Source: Burkholderia lata (GTDB lineage: Bacteria > Pseudomonadota > Gammaproteobacteria > Burkholderiales > Burkholderiaceae). From it: 64,000 bases of DNA. A program made the position numbers and the translations under genes. The notes below the pieces were generated by a model. The model was not told the DNA's origin and searched no databases. It was given only the letters and a program-made list of their open reading frames with translations. The stretch covers positions 62,001-126,000 of the forward strand of contig NC_007510.1 in NCBI RefSeq assembly GCF_000012945.1, in the 5' to 3' direction. This document shows, in pieces, positions 28,816 to 37,576 of the stretch (positions within the stretch are counted from its first letter, which is position 1; the number at the start of each line of letters is the position of its first letter).

Positions 28816-29508
28816 TCAGACGCTCGCCGTCTGGCGGATTTCCTGCAGCAGGTAGCCGAAGCCGCGCACCGTGACGATTTCGACACGGCACTGCTCGAGT
28901 TTCTTGCGCACGCGGTGCACGTAGACTTCGATCGCGGTGTCGCCGAGATCGCCGCCGAAGTGTGTGAGGTGATCCTGCAGCTGGGCCTTGCTGACGACGC
29001 GGCCGTGGCGCAGCAGCAGCATCTCGAGCACCGCGAATTCACGCGGCGACAGTTCGAGCGGCTTGTCGTCGTTGAAGATGCGGCGGTCGACGCCCGACAG
29101 GCGGACGCCGCCGAGCGACACTTCCGGACGCGGCATGTCGCTGTGCGGGCCGCTGCGGCGCATCACCGCGCGGATGCGCGCTTCGAGCTCGGCCGGCTCG
29201 AACGGCTTGAGCATGTAGTCGTCGGCGCCGGAGTTCAGGCCCTGGATCCGGTCGTTCAGCTCGTCGCGTGCGGTCAGCACGATGACGGGCGTGTGGCGGT
29301 TGGTCTGGCGGAAGCGCGTGAGCAGCGTCATCCCGTCGATGCCCGGCAGGCCGAGGTCGAGGATCACGAGTTCGTGGCGGTTCTGTGCCAGCGCCTGTTC
29401 GGCAAAGATGCCGTCATGCACCATGTCGACGGTGAAGCCAGCCTGCTCGAGGCTGCTCTGGATACCGCGTGCGATGGGGCGGTCGTCTTCAATCAGAAGG
29501 AGTCGCAT
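28816..29508 (-). CDS. OmpR-family response regulator, TctD/QseB-like
   Basis: 230-residue regulator. Receiver domain: acidic pocket LLIEDDRPIARGIQ, phospho-acceptor Asp in VILDLGLPGIDGMTLL, switch Thr in VIVLTARDE and Lys in DDYMLKPFEPAEL. The C-terminal winged helix has LELSPREFAVLEMLLLRHGRV and TAIEVYVHRVRKKL. It precedes the cognate kinase in the same direction with a 118-bp gap. Target genes are not evident here. Confidence 0.94.
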   Translation of the reverse strand: MRLLLIEDDRPIARGIQSSLEQAGFTVDMVHDGIFAEQALAQNRHELVILDLGLPGIDGMTLLTRFRQTNRHTPVIVLTARDELNDRIQGLNSGADDYMLKPFEPAELEARIRAVMRRSGPHSDMPRPEVSLGGVRLSGVDRRIFNDDKPLELSPREFAVLEMLLLRHGRVVSKAQLQDHLTHFGGDLGDTAIEVYVHRVRKKLEQCRVEIVTVRGFGYLLQEIRQTASV

Positions 29509-29630
29509 GAAGTTCGCTCAAGTACAATGGGTTGGCGGTTCAGGCACGCGGACAGCACGACGCCGTTTCCACAGGGGCGCCGCAACACCTGACATCAAGC
29601 ATGGCGGCCAGCGAACGATTAAATCCAAAC

Positions 29631-29861
29631 ATGTCCGATATTTCGATCAACGACTTAGAAGCCGCGATCAATTTCTGGCGCGCCCGCTCGCCGTCGAGCG
29701 GCGACGAACTCAAACTCTGCGAAGAGGCCAGCGCGCTTTCCAAGCCGTATGCGCTGCTGATTGTACAGCGCGAAAGCGCGCTGCAACTGGAAGGTTTGGA
29801 CCCCAAGGCACGGATTGCATACGAGACTTACGTGCGCCTTAAGGATGGCTTGGAAAGCTGA
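29631..29861 (+). CDS. DUF3717 domain protein
   Basis: 76-residue small cytoplasmic protein; I recognise the DUF3717 family, which seems largely restricted to Burkholderiales-like bacteria and has no known function. The pattern is ISINDLEAAINFWRARSPS...CEEASALSKPYALLIVQR...LDPKARIAYETYVRLKD, mostly helical with two cysteine-free halves apart from one Cys. An upstream in-frame ATG at 29601 is possible. The ribosome site is poor for both. It is divergent from the response-regulator gene and convergent with phhB. Confidence 0.8.
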   Translation: MSDISINDLEAAINFWRARSPSSGDELKLCEEASALSKPYALLIVQRESALQLEGLDPKARIAYETYVRLKDGLES

Positions 29862-29914
29862 AGGCTTTCGCTCACTACATCCTAGAAAACGTTCATCGAA
29901 ATGAAAAGTTGACG

Positions 29915-29940
29915 CGCCGCGCATCGAAAGACGCGCGGCG
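29915..29940. other. GC-rich hairpin between convergent DUF3717 and phhB genes
   Basis: Stem CGCCGCGC / GCGCGGCG around a 10-base loop, without a clear U-tract on either side. It may act as a weak bidirectional terminator. Confidence 0.4.
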
Positions 29941-29953
29941 GTAGAGGAATGCC

Positions 29954-30262
29954 TCAGGCGGCGGGTTGCGCGTGCGCGCCGGCACGGTCGATGAACAGTG
30001 CCAGTTCGATGTCGCGTTCGGTCAGGCCGTCGGCATCGTGGGTCGACAGCGTGATGTCGACGCGGTTGTACACGTTGAACCATTCCGGATGATGGTTCAT
30101 TTCCTGCGCCTTGATCGCGACGCGCGTCATGAAGCCGAATGCTTCGTTGAAATCGGCGAAGCGCAGGCTGCGCTGGATCGCATCGCGGCCCGGTACGGCC
30201 GTCCAGAGCGGCAGGCCTTCGAGCCGGGTCTTGCGTTCTTCTGATGTGAGCTTGTGGATCAT
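29954..30262 (-). CDS. phhB: Pterin-4-alpha-carbinolamine dehydratase
   Basis: 102-residue enzyme that dehydrates the 4a-carbinolamine formed by phenylalanine hydroxylase, regenerating the pterin cofactor. The signature [34 protein letters not shown] carries the active-site His-His-Pro-Glu-Trp. Length is usual. GAGAGGTG lies upstream of the ATG. It follows phhA in the same direction after 140 bp, as the phh pair does in many proteobacteria. Confidence 0.95.
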   Translation of the reverse strand: MIHKLTSEERKTRLEGLPLWTAVPGRDAIQRSLRFADFNEAFGFMTRVAIKAQEMNHHPEWFNVYNRVDITLSTHDADGLTERDIELALFIDRAGAHAQPAA

Positions 30263-30402
30263 CTTGCACCTCTCGGTCGGTAACGGCGCCCGCGCACGGC
30301 TGCGCCGCGCGGCGAAGCCGGCACCGGTCATTGTTTCATAGTTGTGGGACGGCCATCCGGGGGATGGCGATCGGCAGAGGCGCGTTCCGGCACCCTCGAA
30401 CG

Positions 30403-31290
30403 TCATGCGTCGGCGGACCAGCCTTCGCCCGTGCCGCGATGCAGCACGCGATCGGTATCGAGCACCGCGCCGGCCGCGAACTCGGGCAGCGCTGCCAGCC
30501 GGTCGGCCAGTGCACGGCCGTCGACATCGGCGAGCGCGAACAGCTGCGCGAAATCGTCGATCACGAAGTAGGTCTTCTGGAACGTGTCGATCCGGTACTT
30601 CGTGCGCATCACGCGCTCGAGGTCGAAGCCGAGCCGGTTCGGCGCCGCGCTTTCGAGGCTGTACAGGCTTTCGCCCTTGCTCGACACGATCCCGGCACCG
30701 TAGATCGACAACCCGTTCGTGCCGCGCGGATCGCGGATCAGCCCGAATTCCACCGTATACCAGTAGAGCCGCGCGAGGCGCGCCAGCGCCGCTTCGTCGT
30801 CGGCGACCGCGAGCGCGGTGCGGCCGTACGCCTGCATGTAGTCGGCGAACACCGGGTTGATCAGCAGCGGCACGTGGCCGAACAGGTCGTGGAAGCAGTC
30901 GGGTTCCTGCAGGTAGTCGAGCTGGTCGGGGCGGCGCATCCACCAGGTGACGGGGAAGCGCCGGTTCGCGAGATGCTCGAAGAACACGCGGTCGGGCACG
31001 AGGCCCGGCACCGCGACGATTTCCCAGCCCGTTGCCGGCTTCAACTGGCGGTTCACGTCGGCGAACGACGGCACGCGATCGGCCGGCAGGTCGATCTTCC
31101 CGAGCCCCGCGACGAATGCGTCGCACGCGCGCCCGCGCAGCAGCGCCGACTGGCGTGCATAGAGCTGCTTCCACACCGCGTGGTCGACCTGGCCGTAACG
31201 CGCGAGCGGCTGGTCGATGGTGAAATCGGCGCGGGTTTCGAGGCCCGCATCGAACTGCTCTTGCAGTTTCGCGGTGACGACGGTGGACAT
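30403..31290 (-). CDS. phhA: Phenylalanine 4-monooxygenase
   Basis: 295-residue iron- and tetrahydropterin-dependent hydroxylase turning L-Phe into L-Tyr. Iron ligands are in [15 protein letters not shown] (two His four residues apart) and the Glu of [32 protein letters not shown] is the typical preceding segment. I start at [12 protein letters not shown]; an ATG 11 codons upstream (31323) is possible. Product oxidation needs PhhB, encoded next. A divergent Lrp/AsnC gene and a symmetric dyad in the shared upstream region suggest amino-acid-responsive control. Confidence 0.95.
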   Translation of the reverse strand: MSTVVTAKLQEQFDAGLETRADFTIDQPLARYGQVDHAVWKQLYARQSALLRGRACDAFVAGLGKIDLPADRVPSFADVNRQLKPATGWEIVAVPGLVPDRVFFEHLANRRFPVTWWMRRPDQLDYLQEPDCFHDLFGHVPLLINPVFADYMQAYGRTALAVADDEAALARLARLYWYTVEFGLIRDPRGTNGLSIYGAGIVSSKGESLYSLESAAPNRLGFDLERVMRTKYRIDTFQKTYFVIDDFAQLFALADVDGRALADRLAALPEFAAGAVLDTDRVLHRGTGEGWSADA

Positions 31291-31370
31291 GATCTGGCTC
31301 TGCACGTGGCGGTTGGGAACCATGCAAGTGTAGAGCGGGCTGCGCGCGGAATGGGCGCAATATTGGCGAT

Positions 31371-31413
31371 GATTCGCTAGATGATGCGATAATCGCGCAT
31401 CAAATCACGAATC
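31371..31413. promoter_or_regulatory. Nested dyad between phhA and the Lrp gene, putative operator
   Basis: Two inverted repeats share one centre (31392): outer GATTCG (31371-31376) / CGAATC (31408-31413) and inner TGATGCG (31382-31388) / CGCATCA (31396-31402). The region is AT-rich. Such symmetry suits an Lrp/AsnC dimer pair and its position would serve both divergent genes. Confidence 0.55.
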
Positions 31414-31429
31414 AATGCGGGGAATACTC

Positions 31430-31915
31430 ATGCTGGAACTCGATCACTTCGATCTCGCGCTGCTGGACGTGCTGCAGCGCTTCGGCCGCGCGACGCATCA
31501 GCAGCTCGGCGAGGAGGTGCCGCTGTCGCCGTCGCAGATCGGCCGGCGGCTGCAGCGGCTCGAGGCGGCCGGCGTGATCGAAGGCTACCGCGTGATGCTG
31601 CGCCCCGAAAAGCTCGGGCTCGGCGTCACCGCGTTCACGAGCCTCAAGCTCAAGCATCACGGCGATTCGATCATCGAGCAGTTCCAGCAGCAGATCGACG
31701 TGCTGCCCGAAGTGCTCGAATGCCATGCGGTGGTGGGCGATGCCGACTACCTGCTGCGGATCGTCGCGCCCGACCTGAACGCGCTGTCGCAATTCGTGAT
31801 GAAGAAGCTGATGCGCGTGCCGGGCGTCGACAGCGTGCGCTCGAACATCGTGCTGACGACCTTCAAGCGCAACGGCGCGCTGCCGCTCGCGCACCTGGCG
31901 CCCGGCGCCGCATAA
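31430..31915 (+). CDS. Lrp/AsnC-family transcriptional regulator
   Basis: 161-residue regulator with N-terminal helix-turn-helix (LDVLQRFGRATHQQLGEEVPLSPSQIGRRLQRLEAAGVIEGYR) and C-terminal RAM ligand-binding domain (VLECHAVVGDADYLLRIVAPDL; NIVLTTFKRNGALPL). Such proteins sense amino acids. Divergence from phhA suggests it controls phenylalanine hydroxylation. GGGGAA precedes the ATG chosen; MRGIL five codons earlier is possible. Confidence 0.93.
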   Translation: MLELDHFDLALLDVLQRFGRATHQQLGEEVPLSPSQIGRRLQRLEAAGVIEGYRVMLRPEKLGLGVTAFTSLKLKHHGDSIIEQFQQQIDVLPEVLECHAVVGDADYLLRIVAPDLNALSQFVMKKLMRVPGVDSVRSNIVLTTFKRNGALPLAHLAPGAA

Positions 31916-31981
31916 CGCGGCGACAGGGCGGCGGCAGGGTTGAAGGCGGCGCGGGTTGCGCCGCCTCGGGGCAGGGCCGGA

Positions 31982-32515
31982 TCAGGCCGTTTCGTGCTGC
32001 GTGTCGGCGTTCAGCAGGTCGACGTACGCGACCGCGACGAGATCGTCCTGCGACACGCCGAGTTTCGCGAACACGTCGTGCGCTTCGGCTTCGCCGCCGG
32101 CTTCGTCGTCGTCGGGGCCGAGCACGACTTCCAGTTCGATGAAATCGCCGAGGCCGTCGACGCGGTCGAGGTGGATGCGGGTGCGGCCCGCGAGGTACAC
32201 GTGGCGTTCCTTCGTCACGATCCCGCGCGTGGTCAGTGCGGTGGCGAGCAGCGCGTGCATCGCGTCGGGGTTCGTCACCGGGCTGCGCGTGTAGTACGAC
32301 GCCTTCGGGCCGTCGCGGTCGTCGCGCTGGTAAAAGATCAGTTCGGCCGGCGTGCCGTCCTCGAAGCGGCGCAGCTTCAGCCGGCCGCGCGGCACGTCAT
32401 AGAAGAAATCCTGCTGGCGATAGAACAGCGGCGCCTCGGTCGCGAGCCTGGCCGCCTGTTCGCGCAGCTGGTCGAATTCGCGGGCGCGGGCTTTGATCTC
32501 GATGTTGCGGGCCAT
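31982..32515 (-). CDS. CYTH-domain protein, class IV adenylate cyclase-like
   Basis: 177-residue CYTH (triphosphate tunnel) protein. The N-terminal signature is ARNIEIKARAREF, an NxExK version of the usual ExExK. Tunnel residues appear as YDVPRGRLKLRRF, LIFYQRDD and RIHLDRVDGLGDFIELEVVL. Family members bind triphosphates: cyclase, thiamine triphosphatase or inorganic triphosphatase; the sequence alone does not choose. A strong AAGGAG lies before the ATG, which excludes the upstream MRSHTARP extension. The C-terminus is acidic. Confidence 0.86.
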   Translation of the reverse strand: MARNIEIKARAREFDQLREQAARLATEAPLFYRQQDFFYDVPRGRLKLRRFEDGTPAELIFYQRDDRDGPKASYYTRSPVTNPDAMHALLATALTTRGIVTKERHVYLAGRTRIHLDRVDGLGDFIELEVVLGPDDDEAGGEAEAHDVFAKLGVSQDDLVAVAYVDLLNADTQHETA

Positions 32516-32749
32516 GCGGGTCTCCTTCAATCGGGGTCTCGCGGTGTGCGAACGCACAATCTAGCAAAAAGCCCGCGAAGGTGGCGTGACGAGCGGCGGG
32601 ACGCGGCGACACGACGCGGCCGGGCGTTCGGCCCCGTGATTTCACCGTTCATGCACACGTGATGGCCCGCACGGCCGCCGGTTGCCGACCGGCGATGTGT
32701 CAGGCGTTGACGCCCGGTGCTTGGCCAGCCGTAGCGCTATCAGCGACAC

Positions 32750-33649
32750 TCATATCGACCATTGCGCTTCTATCAGCCGCAGTGCCGCCGCGATCGCCGG
32801 TTCATCGCACCGCTCGGCGAGTGCCACGAACGTCAGTTCGGTCGGCACCGTCACGGGCTCGACGATCGTCAGCGCATGCGCGTGCGCTTCGGCCAGCGCG
32901 GTCGAGTCGCGCGCGAGCGTCAACCCGATCCCCGATTTGACGAGATCGAGCATCGACTGCTCCTGGTCGACCTCGGCAACCTTGAGCGGCTGCGCGCCGG
33001 CATCGGCGAAGCGCCGGGACAGCAGCCGGTGGTGCGCGGACGCCGGCGGCGTCCAGATCCACGGCAGCGCGGCCAGCGAGCGCCAGTCGTGGGCGCGCTG
33101 CACGCGCTCCTTCCAGCCGGCCGGCGCAAGCACGCGGTACTGGAAATGCGTGAGCGTGACGGTGTGGAACAGCGCGCCGTCGAGCGGGTCGTCCTCGCCC
33201 GGACGGCCGATGTAGTAGCCGACGTCGAGCGCCTGCGTGCGCACCTGTTCGATCACCCAGCCCGACATCCCGTGCCGCAGCGCCGTCTCGATCTGAGGAT
33301 GGGTTTCGACGAGCGCGCGCAGGAAGCCGCCGAGCCGCAGGAAACCCGGATCGAGGATCGTGCCGATCCGCAGCCGGCCGCGCACCTCGTGCCGCAGCGC
33401 AGCAGCGGCGCGCTGCACGTCGGCGGCCGCGGCGAGCGCGCGTTCCGCATGCGGCAACAGCGTCTGGCCGTCGCGCGTGAGCGCGAGCCCGCGCGACGTG
33501 CGCGTAAACAGCGTGACGCCAAGCGTTTCCTGCAGATGCTTGATCTGCAGGCTGACCGCTGGCTGCGTCAGGTGCAGGTGTACGGCGGCGCGCGTCAGGT
33601 TGCCTTCGCGCGCGACCGTTGCAAACGCACGGAGCAGGGTGAGATCCAT
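32750..33649 (-). CDS. LysR-family transcriptional regulator
   Basis: 299-residue LysR protein. The winged helix reads MDLTLLRAFATVAREGNLTRAAVHLHLTQPAVSLQIKHLQETLGVTLFTRTSRGLALT; the effector-binding domain follows (LRIGTILDPGFLRLGGFLRALVETHPQ). Start at MDLTLL by family habit; the 13 codons before it overlap the control region. It is divergent from a GMC oxidoreductase that is its likely target. Effector unknown. Confidence 0.93.
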   Translation of the reverse strand: MDLTLLRAFATVAREGNLTRAAVHLHLTQPAVSLQIKHLQETLGVTLFTRTSRGLALTRDGQTLLPHAERALAAAADVQRAAAALRHEVRGRLRIGTILDPGFLRLGGFLRALVETHPQIETALRHGMSGWVIEQVRTQALDVGYYIGRPGEDDPLDGALFHTVTLTHFQYRVLAPAGWKERVQRAHDWRSLAALPWIWTPPASAHHRLLSRRFADAGAQPLKVAEVDQEQSMLDLVKSGIGLTLARDSTALAEAHAHALTIVEPVTVPTELTFVALAERCDEPAIAAALRLIEAQWSI

Positions 33650-33669
33650 CGTCGTGATATGAGCGCAGC

Positions 33670-33690
33670 TTATAACGCAGTTCAGCATAA
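33670..33690. promoter_or_regulatory. Possible LysR-type binding site
   Basis: TTAT (33670-33673) and ATAA (33687-33690) form an interrupted palindrome of the T-N11-A type about 20 bp upstream of the lysR start, in the shared region with the GMC gene. Confidence 0.35.
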
Positions 33691-33820
33691 CTCATTGGAT
33701 TGGCGGCCGGCGGCCGGAGTACGCTTCATCGGTCGTGGCGCGCGGGGCCGCAAGCGCGGCTCGCGACGCACTATGCTGGAAATGACGCGCGGCGTTGCGC
33801 CGCGTGACAGGAGACAAACC

Positions 33821-35506
33821 GTGACTACCCAACGCACGCTAGAAGGCGAATTCGACTACGTGATCGTCGGCGCGGGCACCGCGGGCTGCGTGCTCGCGAA
33901 CCGCCTGACCGAAGATCCCGATATCCATGTGCTGCTGCTCGAAGCAGGCGGCAAGGACGACTATCACTGGATCCATATCCCGGTCGGCTATCTGTATTGC
34001 ATCGGCAACCCGCGCACCGACTGGCTGTACAAGACGCAGCCCGAAGCGGCGCTCAACGGCCGTGCGCTGTCGTATCCGCGCGGCCGCGTGCTCGGCGGCT
34101 GCTCGTCGATCAACGGGATGATCTACATGCGTGGCCAGCGCGAGGATTACGACAGCTGGGCACAGGAAACCGGCGACGCCGGCTGGTCGTGGGACAGCGT
34201 GCTGCCGATCTTCAAGCGCAGCGAGGATCACCATGCGGGCGAGAGCGACGCGCACGGCGCGGGCGGCTACTGGCGCGTCGAGAAGCAGCGGCTGCGCTGG
34301 GAGATCCTCGAATCGTTCGCGCAGGCTGCGCAGCAGACGGGCATCCCGGCAACCGACGATTTCAACCGCGGCGACAATGCCGGGGTCGGCTATTTCGAGG
34401 TGAACCAAAAGCGCGGCGTGCGCTGGAATACGTCGAAGGCGTTCCTGCGGCCCGCGATGGCGCGCCCGAACCTGACCGTGATCACCGGCGCGCAGGCGCA
34501 ACGCGTGATCTTCGACGGGCGGCGCGCGGTCGGCGTCGAATATCACGGCGGCGGCACCGATTACGTTGCACGGGCGCGCTCGGAGGTGCTGCTGACGTCC
34601 GGCGCGGTGAATTCGCCGCAGCTGCTCGAACTGTCGGGCATCGGCGACGGCCAGCGGCTGCAGGCGCTCGGCATCGACGTCGTGCAGGATCTGCCGGGCG
34701 TCGGCGAAAACCTGCAGGATCACCTGCAATTGCGGATGGCGTTTCGCGTCGAAGGCGTGCGCACGCTCAACACGCTGTCCGCGCACTGGTGGGGCAAGCT
34801 GATGATCGGCGCCGAATATGCGTTGCTGCAGCGCGGGCCGATGTCGATGGCGCCGTCGCAGCTCGGCGCGTTCGCCAAATCCGATCCCGATGATCCCGCG
34901 CTCACGCGCCCCGATCTCGAATACCACGTGCAGCCGCTGTCGCTCGAACGCTTCGGCGAGCCGCTGCACAGCTTCAACGCGTTTACGGCGTCCGTGTGCC
35001 ATTTGCGGCCGACGTCGCGCGGCAGCGTGCATATCGCGAGCGCCGATCCGGGCGCGGCACCCGCGATCGCGCCGAACTATCTGTCGACCGACCACGATCG
35101 TCGCGTCGCCGCGAACGCGCTGCGGCTCACGCGCCGGATCGCGTCCGCGCCGGCGCTCGCGCGCTATCGTCCCGAGGAAATCCTGCCCGGCCTGCAGTAC
35201 CGGAGCGAAGCCGAGCTGATCGAGGCGGCCGGCGCGGTCGGCACGACGATCTTCCATCCGGTCGGCACCTGCCGGATGGGGCGTGCGGACGACGAGCGCG
35301 CAGTGGTCGATAGCCGGCTGCGCGTGCGCGGCATCGCCGGGCTGCGGATCGTCGATGCATCGGTGATGCCGTTCATTACGTCGGGCAACACCAATTCGCC
35401 GACGCTGATGATCGCCGAGCGCGCGAGCGACATGATTCGTGCCGATCGCCGCGCGGCGCGCGAAGCGACGCCGGTGCGCACGGAGCCGGCGGTGACGGCC
35501 GCGTGA
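33821..35506 (+). CDS. GMC-family FAD-dependent oxidoreductase (alcohol/choline dehydrogenase type)
   Basis: 561-residue flavoenzyme oxidising an alcohol to an aldehyde. FAD-binding YVIVGAGTAGCVLANRL, GMC signature 1 near YPRGRVLGGCSSINGMIYMRG, signature 2 as GAVNSPQLLELSGIG, and catalytic His in HPVGTCRMG, followed by NTNSPTLMIAERA. The GTG at 33821 sits behind AGGAG at good distance and begins VTTQRTLEGEFDYV; ATG codons at 33773 and 33782 would add residues unlike the family. Divergent LysR gene upstream. Substrate not known; alkanol and choline dehydrogenases are close relatives. Confidence 0.92.
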   Translation: MTTQRTLEGEFDYVIVGAGTAGCVLANRLTEDPDIHVLLLEAGGKDDYHWIHIPVGYLYCIGNPRTDWLYKTQPEAALNGRALSYPRGRVLGGCSSINGMIYMRGQREDYDSWAQETGDAGWSWDSVLPIFKRSEDHHAGESDAHGAGGYWRVEKQRLRWEILESFAQAAQQTGIPATDDFNRGDNAGVGYFEVNQKRGVRWNTSKAFLRPAMARPNLTVITGAQAQRVIFDGRRAVGVEYHGGGTDYVARARSEVLLTSGAVNSPQLLELSGIGDGQRLQALGIDVVQDLPGVGENLQDHLQLRMAFRVEGVRTLNTLSAHWWGKLMIGAEYALLQRGPMSMAPSQLGAFAKSDPDDPALTRPDLEYHVQPLSLERFGEPLHSFNAFTASVCHLRPTSRGSVHIASADPGAAPAIAPNYLSTDHDRRVAANALRLTRRIASAPALARYRPEEILPGLQYRSEAELIEAAGAVGTTIFHPVGTCRMGRADDERAVVDSRLRVRGIAGLRIVDASVMPFITSGNTNSPTLMIAERASDMIRADRRAAREATPVRTEPAVTAA

Positions 35507-35641
35507 CGGAACGCTGACACGCACGACAGCGGGCCGTCATGATGACGCCCGCTGATTCGCTATGCGAAACAAGCTGCCGTTGCAGCGCCGGTGCCGATGC
35601 TGATGGTGCCGAACACGCCGGTTCGCCGGCAAGATCCATGC

Positions 35642-35667
35642 AAGCCGTGCCGCCGCACGGCTTTTTT
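35642..35667 (+). terminator. Rho-independent terminator after the GMC oxidoreductase
   Basis: Nine-bp stem AAGCCGTGC / GCACGGCTT, 4-base loop CGCC, then a run of T. It lies 136 bp past the GMC stop. Confidence 0.9.
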
Positions 35668-35776
35668 GTTGCGTGCCTGCCGGGCGTGCGGCGGGCAACG
35701 GTCGATGATGCACGTGTCAAAAAAACGGCGTGAAAAACCGTGCACAGCCGCACGCGACATGGCGGCCAGCCCTATA

Positions 35777-35800
35777 AGTGCAAATCCCGATGATTGCACT
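35777..35800. promoter_or_regulatory. Inverted repeat AGTGCAA-N10-TTGCACT upstream of liv operon 1
   Basis: Perfect 7-bp arms about 170 bp before livG, followed directly by GCACCA. TGCAC/GTGCA half-sites recall nitrogen-regulator (NtrC) sites, but spacing differs from the standard, so the binding protein is unknown. Confidence 0.45.
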
Positions 35801-35968
35801 GCACCAACGGCGAGACAATGTGGCGCAGTGTGCATACGCGTCGGCGCGGGAGACCACCCTCGAGGCGTAACACGGCGCCCGGGGCAGCCCGCTCATCCGC
35901 TGACCTGTTTCGCGGACGCTTCTCGCGAATCTTCCCGGTGCTTCGCCTGACTTCGTACGGAAGGGAAC

Positions 35969-36748
35969 ATGATTCTCGGCGACACGATTCTGGAAACACG
36001 CGGACTGACCAAGGAATTCAGGGGTTTCACGGCCGTCAACGGCGTGAACCTGCGTGTGCGTCGCGGTGCGATCCATGCGCTGATCGGACCGAACGGCGCG
36101 GGCAAGACCACCTGCTTCAACCTCCTCACCAAATTCCTGACGCCGACGGCCGGCCAGATCGTCTTCAACGGCATCGACATCACCGACGAGCGGCCCGCGC
36201 AGGTTGCGAGGCGCGGCATCATCCGCTCGTTCCAGATCTCGGCGGTATTCCCGCACCTGACCGCGCTGCAGAACGTACGCATCGGCCTGCAGCGCGCGCT
36301 CGGCACCGAATTCCATTTCTGGCGCAGCGAACGCACGCTGAAGCGGCTCGACGACCGCGCGATGGACCTGCTCACGCAGGTCGGCCTCACCGATTTCGCG
36401 CAGGTGCCGACCGTCGAGCTCGCGTACGGCCGCAAGCGCGCGCTGGAGATCGCGACCACGCTCGCGATGGAGCCCGAACTGATGCTGCTCGACGAGCCTA
36501 CGCAGGGGATGGGCCACGAGGACGTCGATCGCGTGACCGCGCTGATCAAGAAGGTCGCGAACGGCCGCACGATCCTGATGGTCGAGCACAACATGAACGT
36601 GATCGCGGGCATCTCCGACACGATCACCGTCCTGCAACGCGGCGAGGTGCTGGCCGAAGGCTCGTATGCGGAAGTGTCGAAGAATCCGCTCGTCATCGAG
36701 GCCTACATGGGCAGCGCCGACGCGGCGCTCGCGGGGGCGCACGCATGA
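35969..36748 (+). CDS. livG: Branched-chain-type amino acid ABC transporter ATPase 1
   Basis: 259-residue LivG-type ATPase of the HAAT family. Walker [18 protein letters not shown]-loop at RSFQISAVFPHLTALQNV, degenerate signature VELAYGRKRALEIATTLA as usual in LivG, Walker B LMLLDEPTQGMG, switch His in LMVEHNMNVI. Typical C-terminal IEAYMGS. First gene of livG-F-K-H-M; its stop overlaps the livF start in ATGA. The ligand could be an amino acid, amide or related small molecule. Confidence 0.94.
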   Translation: MILGDTILETRGLTKEFRGFTAVNGVNLRVRRGAIHALIGPNGAGKTTCFNLLTKFLTPTAGQIVFNGIDITDERPAQVARRGIIRSFQISAVFPHLTALQNVRIGLQRALGTEFHFWRSERTLKRLDDRAMDLLTQVGLTDFAQVPTVELAYGRKRALEIATTLAMEPELMLLDEPTQGMGHEDVDRVTALIKKVANGRTILMVEHNMNVIAGISDTITVLQRGEVLAEGSYAEVSKNPLVIEAYMGSADAALAGAHA

Positions 36749-37500
36749 AGCACAGCGAACGGGAGGAACGCGAATTGAGCGGCGTCGAAAGCGGCACGCC
36801 CGCGCTGGAGATCATGGGCCTGGAGGCCTGGTACGGGGAATCCCACATATTGCACGGTGTCGACCTGACGGTGCATCGCGGCGAGGTCGTCACGCTGCTC
36901 GGCCGCAACGGCGCGGGCCGCACGACGACGCTGCGCGCGATCATGGGCCTCACGGGCCGCCGCAGCGGGTCGATCAAGGTCGCGGGCAACGAGACGATCG
37001 GCCTCGCGACGCACCGCATCGCGCATTTCGGTATCGGCTACTGCCCGGAGGAGCGCGGGATCTTCTCGAGCCTGTCGTGCGAGGAGAACCTGATGCTGCC
37101 GCCGCCGATCGGTTCGCGCGACCACGCGATGTCGATCGACGAGATCTACACGATGTTCCCCAACCTCGCGTCGCGCCGGCAGAGCCAGGGCACGCGGCTC
37201 TCAGGCGGCGAGCAGCAGATGCTCGCGGTCGCGCGGATCCTGCGCACCGGCGCCAACCTGCTGCTGCTCGACGAGATTTCCGAGGGCCTCGCACCGGTGA
37301 TCGTGCAGGCGCTGGCGCGGATGATCGTCGCGCTGAAGGCGCGCGGCTACACGATCGTGATGGTCGAACAGAATTTCCGCTTCGCGGCACCGCTCGCCGA
37401 CCGGTTCTACGTGATGGAGCACGGCAGCATCGTCGAACATTTCCAGGCGGCCGAACTGGAAAGCAAGATGCCGACCCTGCACGACCTGCTCGGGGTGTGA
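36745..37500 (+). CDS. livF: Branched-chain-type amino acid ABC transporter ATPase 2, Walker A Lys replaced by Arg
   Basis: 251-residue LivF-type ATPase partnering LivG. Signature RLSGGEQQMLAVARIL, Walker B LLLLDEISEGLAP and switch VMVEQNFRFA are intact. The Walker A reads LLGRNGAGRTTTLRAIMG: the invariant lysine is Arg (codon CGC within 36901-36930). Lys-to-Arg at this position usually abolishes hydrolysis, so this half-site may be inactive, leaving LivG to hydrolyse, or be tolerated. The first ~20 residues are a hydrophilic extension (KHSEREERELSGVES). The reading frame is otherwise complete. Confidence 0.93.
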   Translation: MKHSEREERELSGVESGTPALEIMGLEAWYGESHILHGVDLTVHRGEVVTLLGRNGAGRTTTLRAIMGLTGRRSGSIKVAGNETIGLATHRIAHFGIGYCPEERGIFSSLSCEENLMLPPPIGSRDHAMSIDEIYTMFPNLASRRQSQGTRLSGGEQQMLAVARILRTGANLLLLDEISEGLAPVIVQALARMIVALKARGYTIVMVEQNFRFAAPLADRFYVMEHGSIVEHFQAAELESKMPTLHDLLGV

Positions 37501-37576
37501 CGCCGCCCCGTCTCTCTCGCCGCTAGCCGTGGCGGCTTCGAACAACCACAACGCATCAGAACAACAGGAGACGTCA

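Larger units (their letters stand above)
35507..35968. other. Intergenic region: GMC terminator and control region of the first liv operon
   Basis: 462 bp with no supported gene. The left part has a strong terminator at 35642-35667. The right part holds the inverted repeat at 35777-35800 and GCACCA half-sites, followed by ~170 bp of leader to livG. No clear sigma-70 hexamers. Confidence 0.5.

Noticed and set aside
27096..28874. A 592-codon plus-strand frame over the histidine kinase gene
   Set aside because: Antisense shadow of a kinase with all motifs intact; no domain in the product.
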